From the NCBI GenBank assembly GCA_026126205.1, contig JAHCJP010000004.1, forward strand, positions 124,001-188,000: 64,000 bases of DNA, written 5' to 3'. This document shows positions 1 through 9,732 of the stretch, in pieces. The notes under the pieces were generated by a model. It did no database searches. It had not been told where the DNA came from and worked only from the letters and a program-made list of their open reading frames with translations. How positions within the stretch are numbered: position 1 is the first letter of the stretch; each line of letters begins with the position of its first letter. A program made the translations under genes and the position numbers. This DNA is from Maricaulaceae bacterium (GTDB lineage: Bacteria; Pseudomonadota; Alphaproteobacteria; Caulobacterales; Maricaulaceae).

Positions 1-1380
1 CGGGCCGCCGTCCTCGGCCTCCAGCAGCGCCGCGCCGCCGACCGGGGCGGCGTCGATGCGCCGGAACCAGCGGCCCCATTGCGGCTCTCCGCTCTCCGGC
101 GCGAGGCCGGCGGTGACCGGATGCCGGCGTCCGGCGGCTGTCGGGCGGGGGCGGAAACCTCCCTCGATCACCGCGCCGCTGGGCCGGGCCGGGATCACCG
201 CCGCCAGCGGCGTGCGGTAGAGGCTGGTCGGTCCGGCGAAGGGCGGGCCGGAGGTGAGCAGCAGCGCGCCCCCATCCTCCACATAACGGGCGATATAGTC
301 GAAATACAGCATCGGCATGATGCCGCGCCGCCGGTAGCGGTCGAAGATCACAAGGTCGAATTCGTTCAGCCGTTCGGCGAACAGCTCCCGCGTCGGGAAC
401 GCGATCAGCGCCAGCTCGTCGATCGGGACGCCGTCCTGCTTCTCCGGCGGGCGCAGGATAGTGAAATGCACCAGATCGACCGACGGGTCGGATTTCAACA
501 GGTCGCGCCACATGCGCGCGCCGTTGTGCGGCTCGCCGGTCACCAGCAGCACGCGCAGCCGGTCGCGCACGCCAGTGACGCTGACCGCGGCGCGGTTATT
601 GACTAGCGACAGCTCCTCCGGGCCTTCCTCGACCTCGATTTCGATCACATTGGCGCCGCGGCGGTCGATGCGCGCCTCAACCCGCGTGTCCTCGCCGATT
701 CGCACCCGCGCCGGCTGCGGCGGGCCGCCGTCGACGCGGAAGGTGACCATCGCGGTGCCGGAGACCGCGTCATCCTCCACCCGCACGGTAAAAGCGGCGG
801 GCTGGCCGACCAGCGCGTAGCGGGCGGCCTCGACGATCACCAGGCGGCGGTCGCGCGCAGCCGGATCGCCAGTGGCGGCGTGGTGTAGCGGCGCAGGCAG
901 GCGCAGCGCGGCGGGATCCCGGGGCAGGTCGTGGAACTGCCCGTCGCCGGCGACGATCACCCCGGCCAGCCGGTCGCGCGGCACGCCCGACAGGGCGGCG
1001 GTCAGCGCCTCGTACATGCGGGTTCCGTCCGGCGAATCGCCGATCTCGGCCTCCACCAGCTCCAGCAGGGGATCGGCCTCCGCGGCTGCGCGCGCGGCGT
1101 CGCGCACCGCCTCTGCGGCCTGGCGCCGGCCGCCCACGTCCATGCTGGCGCTGGCGTCGGTGACCAGCACCGCGATGTCGGGCAGCGGGTCGCGCTCCTC
1201 GCGCACCAGGGACGGGTTGGCCAGCGCGGCGGCCAGAACCAGCGCCGCGCCCGCGCGCCACGGCCAGCCGTTCAGGCGCATCACGCCGGCCAGCGCCGCG
1301 GCGCCCAGCGCCAGCGCGACAAGGCCGATCAGCCACGGCCACGGGACCAGGGGGGCGAAGTCGATGGCCGCGGCGGTCAT
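1..1380 (-). CDS. Membrane protein of the MoxR/DUF58/DUF4159 operon (C-terminal part outside the window)
   Basis: The frame opens at the ATG at 1380 and runs without a stop to the left edge, giving 460 codons; the C-terminus is missing. Two membrane segments lie near residues 14-33 and 43-55. They are followed by a VWA-like strand with the MIDAS-type residues Asp75, Ser77 and Ser79 (TDASASM) and then by a long periplasmic part. The start overlaps the stop of the DUF4159 gene as ATGA, so it is the last visible gene of the moxR operon. Relatives in alphaproteobacterial moxR operons are large membrane proteins with VWA and glutamine-amidotransferase-like folds. The function is unknown; a role in envelope stress or metalloprotein maturation is inferred only from the operon. 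Confidence 0.85.
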   Translation of the reverse strand, partial: MTAAAIDFAPLVPWPWLIGLVALALGAAALAGVMRLNGWPWRAGAALVLAAALANPSLVREERDPLPDIAVLVTDASASMDVGGRRQAAEAVRDAARAAAEADPLLELVEAEIGDSPDGTRMYEALTAALSGVPRDRLAGVIVAGDGQFHDLPRDPAALRLPAPLHHAATGDPAARDRRLVIVEAARYALVGQPAAFTVRVEDDAVSGTAMVTFRVDGGPPQPARVRIGEDTRVEARIDRRGANVIEIEVEEGPEELSLVNNRAAVSVTGVRDRLRVLLVTGEPHNGARMWRDLLKSDPSVDLVHFTILRPPEKQDGVPIDELALIAFPTRELFAERLNEFDLVIFDRYRRRGIMPMLYFDYIARYVEDGGALLLTSGPPFAGPTSLYRTPLAAVIPARPSGAVIEGGFRPRPTAAGRRHPVTAGLAPESGEPQWGRWFRRIDAAPVGGAALLEAEDGGP

Positions 1381-4097
1381 TGGCCCAGCCTTTCCAACAG
1401 CGCCGGCACATGCACCTGGTCTGCCTTGTAGTTGCCGGTCATCGCGTACATGGCCAGATTGACGCCGAAACGCCGGGCCATCTCGCGCTGGCGCTCGCCG
1501 CCCTCAACGGGGCTCAACGGCTGGCCGCGCTCGTCGATCGCCCAGGCCGCCGCCCAGTCGGCGGCGCCGATGACGACGCCGGAGGTTCCGTCGCGAGAGG
1601 CGCCGTCAGGGTCGGCCTCGACCCACACGCGCCCGCCGCTCCAGCGGCCCGGGAAGTCCTGCAGCAGGTAGAAGCTGCGCGTCAGCACGTGATCGGGCGG
1701 AACCAGCGCCAGCGGCGGCACGTCGACCGAATCCAGCAGCCGCGCCAGCCCCGGATGCGCGCCGCCCGCCCGCGCCGCCTCGGCGCCGGCGTCCTGGGTA
1801 TCGAACAGGATCAGTCCGCCGGACTGCAGATAGGCGCTCACCCGCGCCGCGGCGACCGGTGACAGGGCCGGTGCGTCCGGCGTCACTGGCCAGTAGATCA
1901 GCGGGAAGAACAGGATCTCGTCGCGTTCGACATCCACGCCCATCGCTTCTTCGGGCTCGATAGCGCTGCGCCGCGTCACCTCGGCTGAAAGGCCGCGCAG
2001 GCCGGCGGCGCTGCGCGCGTCGATGGCGGAATCGCCGGTGCGGATAAAAGCGAAGCGTACTTCCAGCGCCGCGCGCATGGCGAAATCGTCGCCGGTTTGC
2101 GCCCCGGCGTCCGGCGCCGGCAGGACGATCAGGCCGAGCGCCAGCGCCGCCGCCGCGCCGCCGCCGCGCCAGGCGGGCAGCCGGGGCAGGCGTCCGGCCA
2201 GCATCAGCGCCACCAGGGCATCCAGCGCCAGCAGGACCAGGGCGATGGCCAGGAAAGGTCCGGCGAAACGCAGCTCGCGCACGCCGTCCATGCCTTCGAC
2301 CCGCACGCCGGGAAGATCAACGGGCAGGGCGGTCAGGGTGTCGCCATCGCCGATCAGGTTCAGGGCGGCGGCGGCCGCGCCTACCCGCCACAGGCCGGCC
2401 GGGCTGCGCGGGCCGGGCCGCGCGGCGTCCCAGGCTTCGGCGGGGACCGGGCGGGCCGTCGCAGGCGGATCAGTCAGGCGGCCGGACGCGTCCAGCGCGG
2501 TCTCGATTGACCAGGCGCCGCCATTGGCGGCCGGGGCCGCGCCGCGCGCCAGACCCAGCACCCGGCGCAGCATCTGCGGATACAGGCCGGTCAGCGGCAG
2601 GTCCGACCAGTCCGGCCCGGCGGTGACGTGGAACAACACGATCCAGCCGCGCCCGCGGCGCTCGGCGGTGACCAGCGGCGTGCCGTCGCTTAGCCGCGCC
2701 CAGACGCGTTCGGCGGTCGCCGTTCCCGGTTCGGCCAGCACCTGGCGGCGTACGGCGGCCTCGGGGTCGGGTTGCAGGCCCGCAAACGGGCTGTCGTCGG
2801 CGAAGGGGGCGAGCCGCTGTGGCTCGTCCCAGGCCAGTGCGCCGCCAAACAGCCGCCCGCCCTCGCGCAGGCGCACCGGGGTCAACGAATCCCCGCGCGC
2901 CGCAAGCCGCGGCCCGGCGAAACGGATCAGCACGCCGCCATCCTCGACGAAAGCGGCGATGCGCGCATCCTCTACGCGCGCGGCGTCGACCATCACCAGC
3001 GCCGACAGGTCGGCCTCGATCAGCGTGTCCAGCGACTCGCGCCACAGCTCGGCATGCGGTTCCATGGCGCGCTGCACATAGTGCAGGTCGGACAACAGCG
3101 GCTGGCCGTCCTCTCCGGGGGCGTCGATGACGCCGACGCGCGGGCGCCGCCAGGCGTCGTCGGTGAGCTGCACGGCCCCTGCCGAGGCCGCGCCTTCGAT
3201 GCGCACGGCCGCCACCCTGTTGCGCAGGTCGAGAGGCAGTTGAAGCCGGGCTTCCGCACGGTCGGAGCGCGGTTCAAACGCCGTATTCGCACGGGCCAGC
3301 GCCCGGCCGTCGTCACCCAGCGCGACCACCGCGGCGGCGCGCGTGTCCGCCGTCGGCGCCCGCAACACCGGAACCGTAAAGCCTTCCGCCGTTGGCTGCG
3401 GCGGACCGAGCGCCAGCGCGCCGCGCGCCGCCGGCGGGGTCAACGCTGTCACATCGCCCAGCCCGTTCAGCACCCGCGCCAGTTCCCGCGTTCCCGGGCC
3501 GTCCAGCCCGTCGCTGATCCACACTACCGTCAGCCCCGGCGGCAGGTCGCCCGCCGCTTGCGCGGCCGCGATGCGCTCTGCGGCCGCGGCGCGGGCGGCC
3601 GGCCAGGGCCGCGGCTCCGCCGCGTCCAGCCGCCGCCGGGCGTCGGCGGCGGAAGACAGGCGGATACCGGCGCCGCCGGTTCCGTCCGGCGCGGTGAAAG
3701 CCAGCGCCGCCAGGCGGCCGGCGGATTGCGCCTGCCCCAGCCGCCGTTCGCCTTCGCGCCGCATTTCGCGCCAGCCGGGAGCGGACGCCCAGCCGTCGTC
3801 GATCACCAGCAGCAGCGGCCGGTCCGCATCCTCCGGCGCGCCCGGCCGCCACACCGGCTGCGCAAGCGCCAGGATCACCAGCGCCGCCAGGCCCAGCCGG
3901 AAGACGATCAGCCACCAAGGCGCGTGATGCGGCGTCTCGGCGTCGTCGGGGGCGTCCTTCAGAAGCCTCAGCGGAGGAAACACCGCCCGTTTCGGCGGCG
4001 GCGGCGTGGCCCGCAGCAGCCGCCACAGCACCGGCAGCAGCAACAGGCCCAGCAGGGCCAACGGCGCGGCGAAGGCGAGGGGCCCCAGGGTCAGCAT
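1377..4097 (-). CDS. BatA-N / DUF4159 membrane protein
   Basis: A 906-residue protein. The N-terminus has the BatA-type aerotolerance-regulator domain with a membrane segment at about residues 5-25 and a second at 62-82 after a PPPPKRAVFPPL-type loop. A VWA-like region (LLLVIDDGW) follows. Two further membrane segments lie around residues 620-660, and the last 200 residues are DUF4159 (from about LEVRFAFIRTGDSAID, with FFPLIYWPVT). Many alphaproteobacteria have this fusion between the DUF58 gene and a second large membrane protein. It probably forms an inner-membrane assembly served by the MoxR ATPase. The substrate is unknown. It lies 4 bases after DUF58 and overlaps the next gene by ATGA. 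Confidence 0.9.
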   Translation of the reverse strand: MLTLGPLAFAAPLALLGLLLLPVLWRLLRATPPPPKRAVFPPLRLLKDAPDDAETPHHAPWWLIVFRLGLAALVILALAQPVWRPGAPEDADRPLLLVIDDGWASAPGWREMRREGERRLGQAQSAGRLAALAFTAPDGTGGAGIRLSSAADARRRLDAAEPRPWPAARAAAAERIAAAQAAGDLPPGLTVVWISDGLDGPGTRELARVLNGLGDVTALTPPAARGALALGPPQPTAEGFTVPVLRAPTADTRAAAVVALGDDGRALARANTAFEPRSDRAEARLQLPLDLRNRVAAVRIEGAASAGAVQLTDDAWRRPRVGVIDAPGEDGQPLLSDLHYVQRAMEPHAELWRESLDTLIEADLSALVMVDAARVEDARIAAFVEDGGVLIRFAGPRLAARGDSLTPVRLREGGRLFGGALAWDEPQRLAPFADDSPFAGLQPDPEAAVRRQVLAEPGTATAERVWARLSDGTPLVTAERRGRGWIVLFHVTAGPDWSDLPLTGLYPQMLRRVLGLARGAAPAANGGAWSIETALDASGRLTDPPATARPVPAEAWDAARPGPRSPAGLWRVGAAAAALNLIGDGDTLTALPVDLPGVRVEGMDGVRELRFAGPFLAIALVLLALDALVALMLAGRLPRLPAWRGGGAAAALALGLIVLPAPDAGAQTGDDFAMRAALEVRFAFIRTGDSAIDARSAAGLRGLSAEVTRRSAIEPEEAMGVDVERDEILFFPLIYWPVTPDAPALSPVAAARVSAYLQSGGLILFDTQDAGAEAARAGGAHPGLARLLDSVDVPPLALVPPDHVLTRSFYLLQDFPGRWSGGRVWVEADPDGASRDGTSGVVIGAADWAAAWAIDERGQPLSPVEGGERQREMARRFGVNLAMYAMTGNYKADQVHVPALLERLGQ

Positions 4098-4101
4098 CGG
4101 C

Positions 4102-4983
4102 CTACACCCGCCCCGACAGGGCCTGGTGCATGGCCAGCACGGTCTGCGCCGGCGACCGGTCCGTGCGGTGGGTCAGCAGCGTCCAGCCCGTTCTGCGCGC
4201 CAGTGCGGCCAGCGCCGCACCATGCGCCGCCCAGCGTTTGCGATAGGCCTTGCGGGCTTCCTGCGCGCGACCGAACAGCAAGGCGTCGGTCCCGTCCGGG
4301 GCCTCGAAACGGGTGCGGCCCGTATAGGGAAAATCTTCCTCCATCGGATCGACGACGCGCAGCAGAACGCCCTTCGCCTCCAGCGGCGCGAACCGCGCCA
4401 GCCGCGCCGCCCAGGTCTCCGGCGGGTCAAGGAAATCGCTGGCCAGCACCGCGACGCCATGGCGCGCCATGCGCGGCGATTCCACCGACAGCATGCCGCC
4501 TTCGCCAAGCGCCAGCCGGCGCGAGACGCGCTCAAGCCCGATCTGCCCGGCGCGCGGCGCCAGCGATTCGCCCAGAACCGCCACCCGTTCCCCGCCGCGG
4601 GTCAGCAGCGCGGCGATGGCGATCAGGCATACGGCGGCGCGGTCCTGTTTCGTAGGCAGATTACGGGACGAGGAAAACTGCATCGAGGCCGAACCATCGC
4701 GCCACAGCCAGACGGTGTTCGCCGCCTCCCACTCGTTCTCGCGCACGAACAGGTGCTGGGTGCGGGCCGACATGCGCCAGTCGATGGCCGCGGCGCCGTC
4801 CTCGGGCCGGTGGTGGCGGTATTCCCAGAAGGTCTCGCCGATGCCCGCGCGCCGTCGGCCATGCACGCCCTGCGCGACCGTGGCGGCGATGCGCTCCGCC
4901 TCGGCCATCAGGGGCGGGAACGCCGCCGCCGCCGCCTCGCCGGCGCGGCGCAGCGTATCGGCGCGATCTGCTCGCGGGTTCAT
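4102..4983 (-). CDS. DUF58 domain protein
   Basis: A 293-residue DUF58 protein. The family signature is visible at about residues 40-75: GRRRAGIGETFWEYR, then an RxYxPGDxxxxIDWR-like stretch (HRPEDGAAAIDWR) and FVRENE. It is followed by a VWA-like domain with the strand WLWRDGSASM. DUF58 proteins are encoded next to MoxR ATPases throughout bacteria and are thought to be their partner or adaptor. It lies 11 bases after moxR and 4 bases before DUF4159, so all are probably one transcript. Biochemical function is not known. Confidence 0.92.
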   Translation of the reverse strand: MNPRADRADTLRRAGEAAAAAFPPLMAEAERIAATVAQGVHGRRRAGIGETFWEYRHHRPEDGAAAIDWRMSARTQHLFVRENEWEAANTVWLWRDGSASMQFSSSRNLPTKQDRAAVCLIAIAALLTRGGERVAVLGESLAPRAGQIGLERVSRRLALGEGGMLSVESPRMARHGVAVLASDFLDPPETWAARLARFAPLEAKGVLLRVVDPMEEDFPYTGRTRFEAPDGTDALLFGRAQEARKAYRKRWAAHGAALAALARRTGWTLLTHRTDRSPAQTVLAMHQALSGRV

Positions 4984-4994
4984 GCGACCCTTCC

Positions 4995-5993
4995 TCAGGC
5001 GGCCTTGGCCGCCAACCTTGCGATCAGGCTCTCCAGCGTCATGCCGTCGGCACGGGCGGCGAAGGACAGCGCCATGCGGTGTTTCAGCACCGGCTCGGCC
5101 AGCGCCGCCACGTCCTCCGTGGAGGGCGCGAGGCGGCCCTGAAGCAGCGCCCGGGCGCGGCAGGCCAGCATCAGCGCCTGTCCGGCGCGCGGGCCGGGAC
5201 CCCAGGATACGCCGGCGCGCACATCGGCCTCGGCGCTCTCGTCCGGCCGGGCGAGACGAAGCAGGTCCAGAATCGCCTCCAGCACCTTCTCGCCCACCGG
5301 CAGGCGGCGGACCAGGGCCTGCATGTTCATCACCTCGGCGGCGTTAAGAACCGGAACCGCTTCGTCCTCCTCGGCGCCGGTGGTGGCCAGCAGGATCTGG
5401 CGTTCGGCGTCGCGCGCCGGATAGGGCACGTCGATACGCAGCAGGAAGCGGTCCAGCTGCGCCTCGGGCAGGGGATAGGTGCCTTCCTGCTCGATCGGGT
5501 TCTGGGTGGCCAGAACGTGAAACGGTTTCGGCAGGTCGTGGCGCGCGCCGGCTACGGTGACATGGCCTTCCTGCATCGCCTGCAGCAAGGCGGCCTGGGT
5601 GCGTGGGCTGGCGCGGTTGATCTCGTCGGCCATCAGCAGGCGGCAGAACACCGGCCCCGGAATGAAGCGGAAGGAGCGCTTGCCGGCGGCCGTCTCCTCC
5701 AGCACTTCGCTGCCCAGAATGTCGGCGGGCATCAGGTCGGGCGTGAACTGGACGCGCTTAGTCTCCAGCCCGGTGGCGACGGCGACAGTCTGCACCAGCC
5801 GCGTCTTGGCCAGCCCCGGCGCGCCGACCAGCAGCGCGTGGCCGCCGGACAGGATGGCGCCCAGACACAGCTCCACCGCTTCGTCGAGACCGAAGATCAC
5901 CCGCCCGATACTGGCTTTTACGGCGTCCAGCCGTTCGACCGCTGCGTCGGCCGCTTTCACCAGCGCGGCTTCGTCTTCCTTCGGAGCGTTCAT
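4995..5993 (-). CDS. MoxR-family AAA+ ATPase
   Basis: A 332-residue AAA+ ATPase of the MoxR (AAA_3) family. Walker A is GAPGLAKT at residues 57-64, Walker B runs into DEINR at 123-127, and sensor 1 is ATQNPIEQEGTYPLPEAQ. The C-terminal lid domain carries the family GxSxRA-like segment in the form GVSWGPGPRAGQAL. MoxR ATPases act as chaperones that mature or activate partner proteins, usually the VWA/DUF58 products encoded beside them. This is the first gene of the minus-strand operon and is divergent from the DUF1285 gene. The 69-base gap at 5994-6062 must hold both promoters. Confidence 0.95.
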   Translation of the reverse strand: MNAPKEDEAALVKAADAAVERLDAVKASIGRVIFGLDEAVELCLGAILSGGHALLVGAPGLAKTRLVQTVAVATGLETKRVQFTPDLMPADILGSEVLEETAAGKRSFRFIPGPVFCRLLMADEINRASPRTQAALLQAMQEGHVTVAGARHDLPKPFHVLATQNPIEQEGTYPLPEAQLDRFLLRIDVPYPARDAERQILLATTGAEEDEAVPVLNAAEVMNMQALVRRLPVGEKVLEAILDLLRLARPDESAEADVRAGVSWGPGPRAGQALMLACRARALLQGRLAPSTEDVAALAEPVLKHRMALSFAARADGMTLESLIARLAAKAA

Positions 5994-6062
5994 CTTCCTA
6001 AGTTCTCCTGCAGTATCAGTCGCCGTGCAGCCCCGCGCGGAGCATGAACGCGGGAGGGCGAG

Positions 6063-6635
6063 GTGTCCACAATGTCAAGCGGAACAAGCCATGACGCGAT
6101 GCAGTCGCTGCTCGCCGCCGCCGAAGCGGCGGGTGACGGCCTGCCGCCGGTGGAAAAATGGAATCCGCAGCATTGCGGGGTGATGGACATCGCCATACGC
6201 CGCGACGGCTCGTGGTGGCACGAAGGGCGGCGCATCACCCGGCGCAGGCTGGTGAAGCTGTTTTCGCGCATCCTGCGCAAGGAGGATGACGGGCTTCACT
6301 ATCTGGTGACCCCGGTGGAGAAGGTGGCGGTGAAGGTGGAATGCGCGCCCTTCATCGCCGTGCGGGTGGACCGCGCGGGCGAGGGGCGGGCGCAGCAACT
6401 GGTCTTCACCACCAATCTGGACGATTTGACCATCGCCGGGCCGGACCGGCCGATCCGGGTCGAGACCGATCCGCAAACGGGAGAGCCGGCGCCCTTCGTG
6501 CGCGTACGCGCGGCGCTGGACGCGCTGATCGCCCGGCCCGCCTTCTACGAACTGGTGGAGATGGCCGAGGAGCGCGACGGCGTTCTGGGCGTGTGGAGCA
6601 GCGGCGTGTTTTTCGAGCTTGGGCCGGCGCGATGA
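6063..6635 (+). CDS. DUF1285 protein
   Basis: A 190-residue DUF1285 protein, recognised by GVMDIAIRRDGSWWHEGRRI, then RLVKLFSRILRKEDDG and HYLVTPVEK, and the C-terminal GVWSSGVFFELG. The family is confined to proteobacteria and has a solved but functionally unassigned fold. It is the first gene of a plus-strand run; its TGA overlaps the ATG of the Nudix gene. A start at the second Met (6072) is also possible. Confidence 0.9.
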   Translation: MSTMSSGTSHDAMQSLLAAAEAAGDGLPPVEKWNPQHCGVMDIAIRRDGSWWHEGRRITRRRLVKLFSRILRKEDDGLHYLVTPVEKVAVKVECAPFIAVRVDRAGEGRAQQLVFTTNLDDLTIAGPDRPIRVETDPQTGEPAPFVRVRAALDALIARPAFYELVEMAEERDGVLGVWSSGVFFELGPAR

Positions 6636-7255
6636 CCGCGCCGGACGATCTTGTCGCCCGGCTGCGCGCGCGGCTGGACCCGGTGGAGGCCGCATGCCCG
6701 CCGCCGGCGCGCGGCGACGGCGATCTGAACGGCGCGCCGGCGCCCACGGGCCGGGCGCTGCGCCCCGCCGCGGTGCTGGCGCCGCTGATCCTGCATGACG
6801 GCCCGCCGCGGATGCTGTTCACGGTGCGCGCGCCGCACCTGGCCGCCCATGCCGGACAGATCAGCTTTCCCGGCGGCAGCCTGATCGGCGGGCGCGAAAG
6901 CGCCGCCGCGGCGGCCTTGCGCGAAACGCGGGAAGAGATCGGCGTCGATCCCGCTTTCGTGGAGCTGATCGGACGGATAGAGCCTTACGAGACAGTGACC
7001 GGGTTCGGCGTCACGCCCTTCGTCGGTGTGCTGAAGCCGGGCTATGTCATCCGCCCCGACCCCGGCGAGGTGGCCGAGGTGTTCGAGGCGCCGTTCGACT
7101 ATCTGATGGACCCGGCGAACCTGAAGCGCCATGAACGGGACTTCTTCGGCGTGCGGCGCAGTTATTTCGCCGTGCCGTGGGAAGACCGCTATATCTGGGG
7201 CGCGACGGCGGGCATGCTGAAGGCGCTGTCGGAACGGCTGACGGACAAGGATTGA
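6632..7255 (+). CDS. CoA pyrophosphatase-type Nudix hydrolase
   Basis: A 207-residue Nudix hydrolase of the NudL/UPF0035 type. The family signature HAGQISFPGG at residues 73-82 leads straight into the Nudix box, with RETREEIGV at 97-105 supplying the metal-binding Glu residues. This family cleaves coenzyme A and acyl-CoA to 3',5'-ADP and 4'-phosphopantetheine. The start was set at the ATG at 6632 because it overlaps the DUF1285 stop as ATGA. The gene continues into DUF6111 after 4 bases. Confidence 0.93.
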   Translation: MTAPDDLVARLRARLDPVEAACPPPARGDGDLNGAPAPTGRALRPAAVLAPLILHDGPPRMLFTVRAPHLAAHAGQISFPGGSLIGGRESAAAAALRETREEIGVDPAFVELIGRIEPYETVTGFGVTPFVGVLKPGYVIRPDPGEVAEVFEAPFDYLMDPANLKRHERDFFGVRRSYFAVPWEDRYIWGATAGMLKALSERLTDKD

Positions 7256-7259
7256 GCCG

Positions 7260-7604
7260 ATGCTGCGCGTATTGCTGCTTGAAGTGTCGCTGTTCGCCCT
7301 GCCGTTCATCGCCTTTTTCCTGTGGCGGCTGACGCGGCAGATCGCGGTCTCCAACGGTGGCGAGCCGCCGCCGACGCCGTGGGCGGCGCTGGTGATCGCC
7401 GGCGGGCTGGCCGCCATCGCCGGCCTGCTGGCCATGGCGCTGTTCACCGTCAACCGCCCGGCGGCGCAGGACCAGATATATGTGCCGCCACGGGTGGAGG
7501 ACGGCCGGGTGATCCCTGGCCATTTCGTGCCGCGCCCGCAGCCGGAAGCCGAACAGCCCGAACCCGAAGACCCCGAACCCGGCCCGGAAGGATCGCCCGG
7601 TTGA
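7260..7604 (+). CDS. DUF6111 small membrane protein
   Basis: A 114-residue protein with two membrane segments (about residues 5-24 and 41-63), a short loop and the conserved end YVPPRVEDGRVIPGHF, followed by a Pro/Glu-rich tail. This motif and the position between a Nudix hydrolase and the CCA-adding enzyme match the alphaproteobacterial DUF6111 family. Its last codons overlap the TTG start of cca. Function unknown. Confidence 0.85.
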   Translation: MLRVLLLEVSLFALPFIAFFLWRLTRQIAVSNGGEPPPTPWAALVIAGGLAAIAGLLAMALFTVNRPAAQDQIYVPPRVEDGRVIPGHFVPRPQPEAEQPEPEDPEPGPEGSPG

Positions 7605-8800
7605 GTCTGCGCCTCGACCCGAACCAGCATGAATGGATGACGCGCGCCGCAACGCGCCGGGTGATCGCGGCGCTGGAAGCGGTCCGCAAAGACTCGGCGC
7701 GCTTCGTCGGCGGCTGCGTGCGCGATGCGCTGCTCGGCCGGCCGGCGGGCGATATCGACATCGCCACGCCGCTGCGGCCCGAGGCGGCGGCCGAGGCGCT
7801 GAAAACAGCCGGCGTCGCCGTGATCCCCACCGGGATAGAGCACGGCACGCTGACGGCGGTGTGCGAGCACCAGCCGTTCGAGATCACCAGCCTGCGCCGC
7901 GACGTGTCCACCGACGGCCGCCGGGCGACGGTGACCTTCACCGAAAGCTGGGAAGAAGATTCGGCGCGGCGCGATTTCCGCCTCAACGCTGTTTACGCCG
8001 CGCCGGACGGAACGCTTTACGACCCCCAGGGCGGGGTGGCGGACGCGCGCGCCGGGCGCATCGTCTTCATCGGCGATGCGCGGGCGCGGATCAGGGAAGA
8101 CTATCTGCGAATCCTGCGCTTTTTCCGCTTCTACGCCTGGTTCGGGCGCGGCCAGCCGGACCCGGCGGGGCTTTCAGCCTGCGCCGAGATGGTCTCCGGC
8201 CTCGCGCGCCTGTCGGCGGAGCGGGTGTGGAAGGAGATCAAGGCGCTGCTGGCTGCGCCGGACCCGCGACGGGCCATCGAGGCGATGCGCGATTCCGGCG
8301 TGCTGGGCCGCACGCTGGGAAACCATCTCGATGCGCCGCGTCTGCTGCGCCTGATCGGGCAGGATGCCGAACATGGCTTCGCCGCCGACCCGCTGCTGCG
8401 CTTCGCCGCCCTGTGCGGGCCGCAGGCGGATGCGGACGAAATCGCCGCGCGCCTGCGGCTGTCGAAGGCCGAGCGCACGCGCCTGCATGGCGCGCTGGCG
8501 GAAGCGGCGGAGACGGAGCAGGCGGCGCTGGAGCGGGCGATCTACTGCGACGGGCGCGAGGCGGCGGTTGACCGCATCCGCCTCGCCGCCGCGTCGCCCG
8601 CGCCGCCGGAAGCATGGCGGGAGGCGCTGGCGCATGCGCAAGCCTGGCCGGTTCCGGAATTTCCGGTGAAGGCGGCGGACCTGATGGCGCGCGGCCATGA
8701 GCCGGGCAAGGCGCTGGGTGCGGCGATGAAACGGCTGGAGGCCGAGTGGATCGCCGCGCGCTTCACGCTGTCAAAGGCGGCGCTGCTGGCGCGGGCATGA
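7601..8800 (+). CDS. cca: CCA tRNA nucleotidyltransferase
   Basis: A 399-residue class II polymerase-beta-like nucleotidyltransferase. The head domain shows FVGGCVRDALLG (GG at 37-38) and DIDIAT with the catalytic Asp51 and Asp53, followed by ERDFTINA-like RRDFRLNA and the flap REDYLRILRFFRF. It adds or repairs the 3' CCA of tRNAs. I chose the TTG at 7601 because it overlaps the previous stop and gives the usual N-terminus before WMT; the ATG at 7637 is the alternative. It ends 4 bases before the convergent hemF stop. Confidence 0.92.
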   Translation: MSLRLDPNQHEWMTRAATRRVIAALEAVRKDSARFVGGCVRDALLGRPAGDIDIATPLRPEAAAEALKTAGVAVIPTGIEHGTLTAVCEHQPFEITSLRRDVSTDGRRATVTFTESWEEDSARRDFRLNAVYAAPDGTLYDPQGGVADARAGRIVFIGDARARIREDYLRILRFFRFYAWFGRGQPDPAGLSACAEMVSGLARLSAERVWKEIKALLAAPDPRRAIEAMRDSGVLGRTLGNHLDAPRLLRLIGQDAEHGFAADPLLRFAALCGPQADADEIAARLRLSKAERTRLHGALAEAAETEQAALERAIYCDGREAAVDRIRLAAASPAPPEAWREALAHAQAWPVPEFPVKAADLMARGHEPGKALGAAMKRLEAEWIAARFTLSKAALLARA

Positions 8801-8804
8801 GGCC

Positions 8805-9686
8805 CTACGGCCATTTCACCGCCGGCGGCATCGAGGACAGGATGGACTCCACATTGCCGCCGGTCTCCAGCCCGAATTTCGTCCCGCGGTCGTAGAGCAG
8901 GTTGAACTCCACATAGCGCCCGCGGCGCACCAGCTGCTCCTCGCGCTCGGCCTCCGTCCAGGCTTCGCCCATGCGGCGGGCGGCGAGGCGCGCATAGATG
9001 TCCAGGAACGCCTCGCCGACATCCCTGGTGAAGGCGAAGTCGGCGTCCCAGCCCCCCGAATTGTGGTGGTCGTAGAAAATGCCGCCGACGCCGCGCGGCT
9101 CGTTCCGGTGCTTCAGGAAGAAATAGCTGTCGCACCACTCCTTGTATTTCGCATGCAGGTCCGGCCCGTGCGCGTCGCAGACCGCCTTGCAGGCGGCGTG
9201 GAAGTCGCGCGCGTCCTCGAAATCCTGGTCGCGCTGGAAATCCAGCACCGGCGTCAGGTCCATGCCGCCGCCGAACCACCAGTCGCGGGTGACGATGAAA
9301 CGGGTGTTCATATGCACCGCCGGCACGCGCGGATTGCGCGGATGCGCGATCAGCGAGATGCCCGAGGCCCAGAAGCGCGGATCATCACCCGCACCCTTCA
9401 CCTGCCTGGCGAAGTCCGGGCTCAGCTCGCCGTAAACCGTCGAGACATGCACTCCCGCCTTCTCGAAAAACCGCCCGCGCAGCATGCCGGCCTCGCCGCC
9501 GCCCAGATCGGCCGATCCGTCTCCACGCCGCCAGGGTTTCTTCTCGAACCGGCCCGGTTCGCCGGTATAGAGCGCGGGGTCGGCCCGGTCCTCCAGCCGC
9601 TCGAAGGCGGTGAAAATCGAATCGCGCAAGCTCTCGAACCAGGCGCGGGCCGTCTGCTTGCGGGCGTTCATGGCGGCGTCGGTCAT
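8805..9686 (-). CDS. hemF: Oxygen-dependent coproporphyrinogen III oxidase
   Basis: A 293-residue HemF. Signatures are [30 protein letters not shown], the [18 protein letters not shown] block and the C-terminal [16 protein letters not shown]. It oxidatively decarboxylates coproporphyrinogen III to protoporphyrinogen IX using O2, in heme synthesis, which fits an organism with a bc1 complex. The open frame extends 21 codons further upstream, but that extension would run into trmL, so the ATG at 9686 ([10 protein letters not shown]) is preferred. Confidence 0.95.
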   Translation of the reverse strand: MTDAAMNARKQTARAWFESLRDSIFTAFERLEDRADPALYTGEPGRFEKKPWRRGDGSADLGGGEAGMLRGRFFEKAGVHVSTVYGELSPDFARQVKGAGDDPRFWASGISLIAHPRNPRVPAVHMNTRFIVTRDWWFGGGMDLTPVLDFQRDQDFEDARDFHAACKAVCDAHGPDLHAKYKEWCDSYFFLKHRNEPRGVGGIFYDHHNSGGWDADFAFTRDVGEAFLDIYARLAARRMGEAWTEAEREEQLVRRGRYVEFNLLYDRGTKFGLETGGNVESILSSMPPAVKWP

Positions 9687-9732
9687 TACGGTCTCCGGAT
9701 GCGCGGGCGCAGTGAAAACCCGGCGGCGGCGA

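Noticed and set aside
2772..4655. 627-codon plus-strand frame over the DUF4159 and DUF58 genes
   Set aside because: Antisense of two clear genes; Arg/Pro-rich without any domain.
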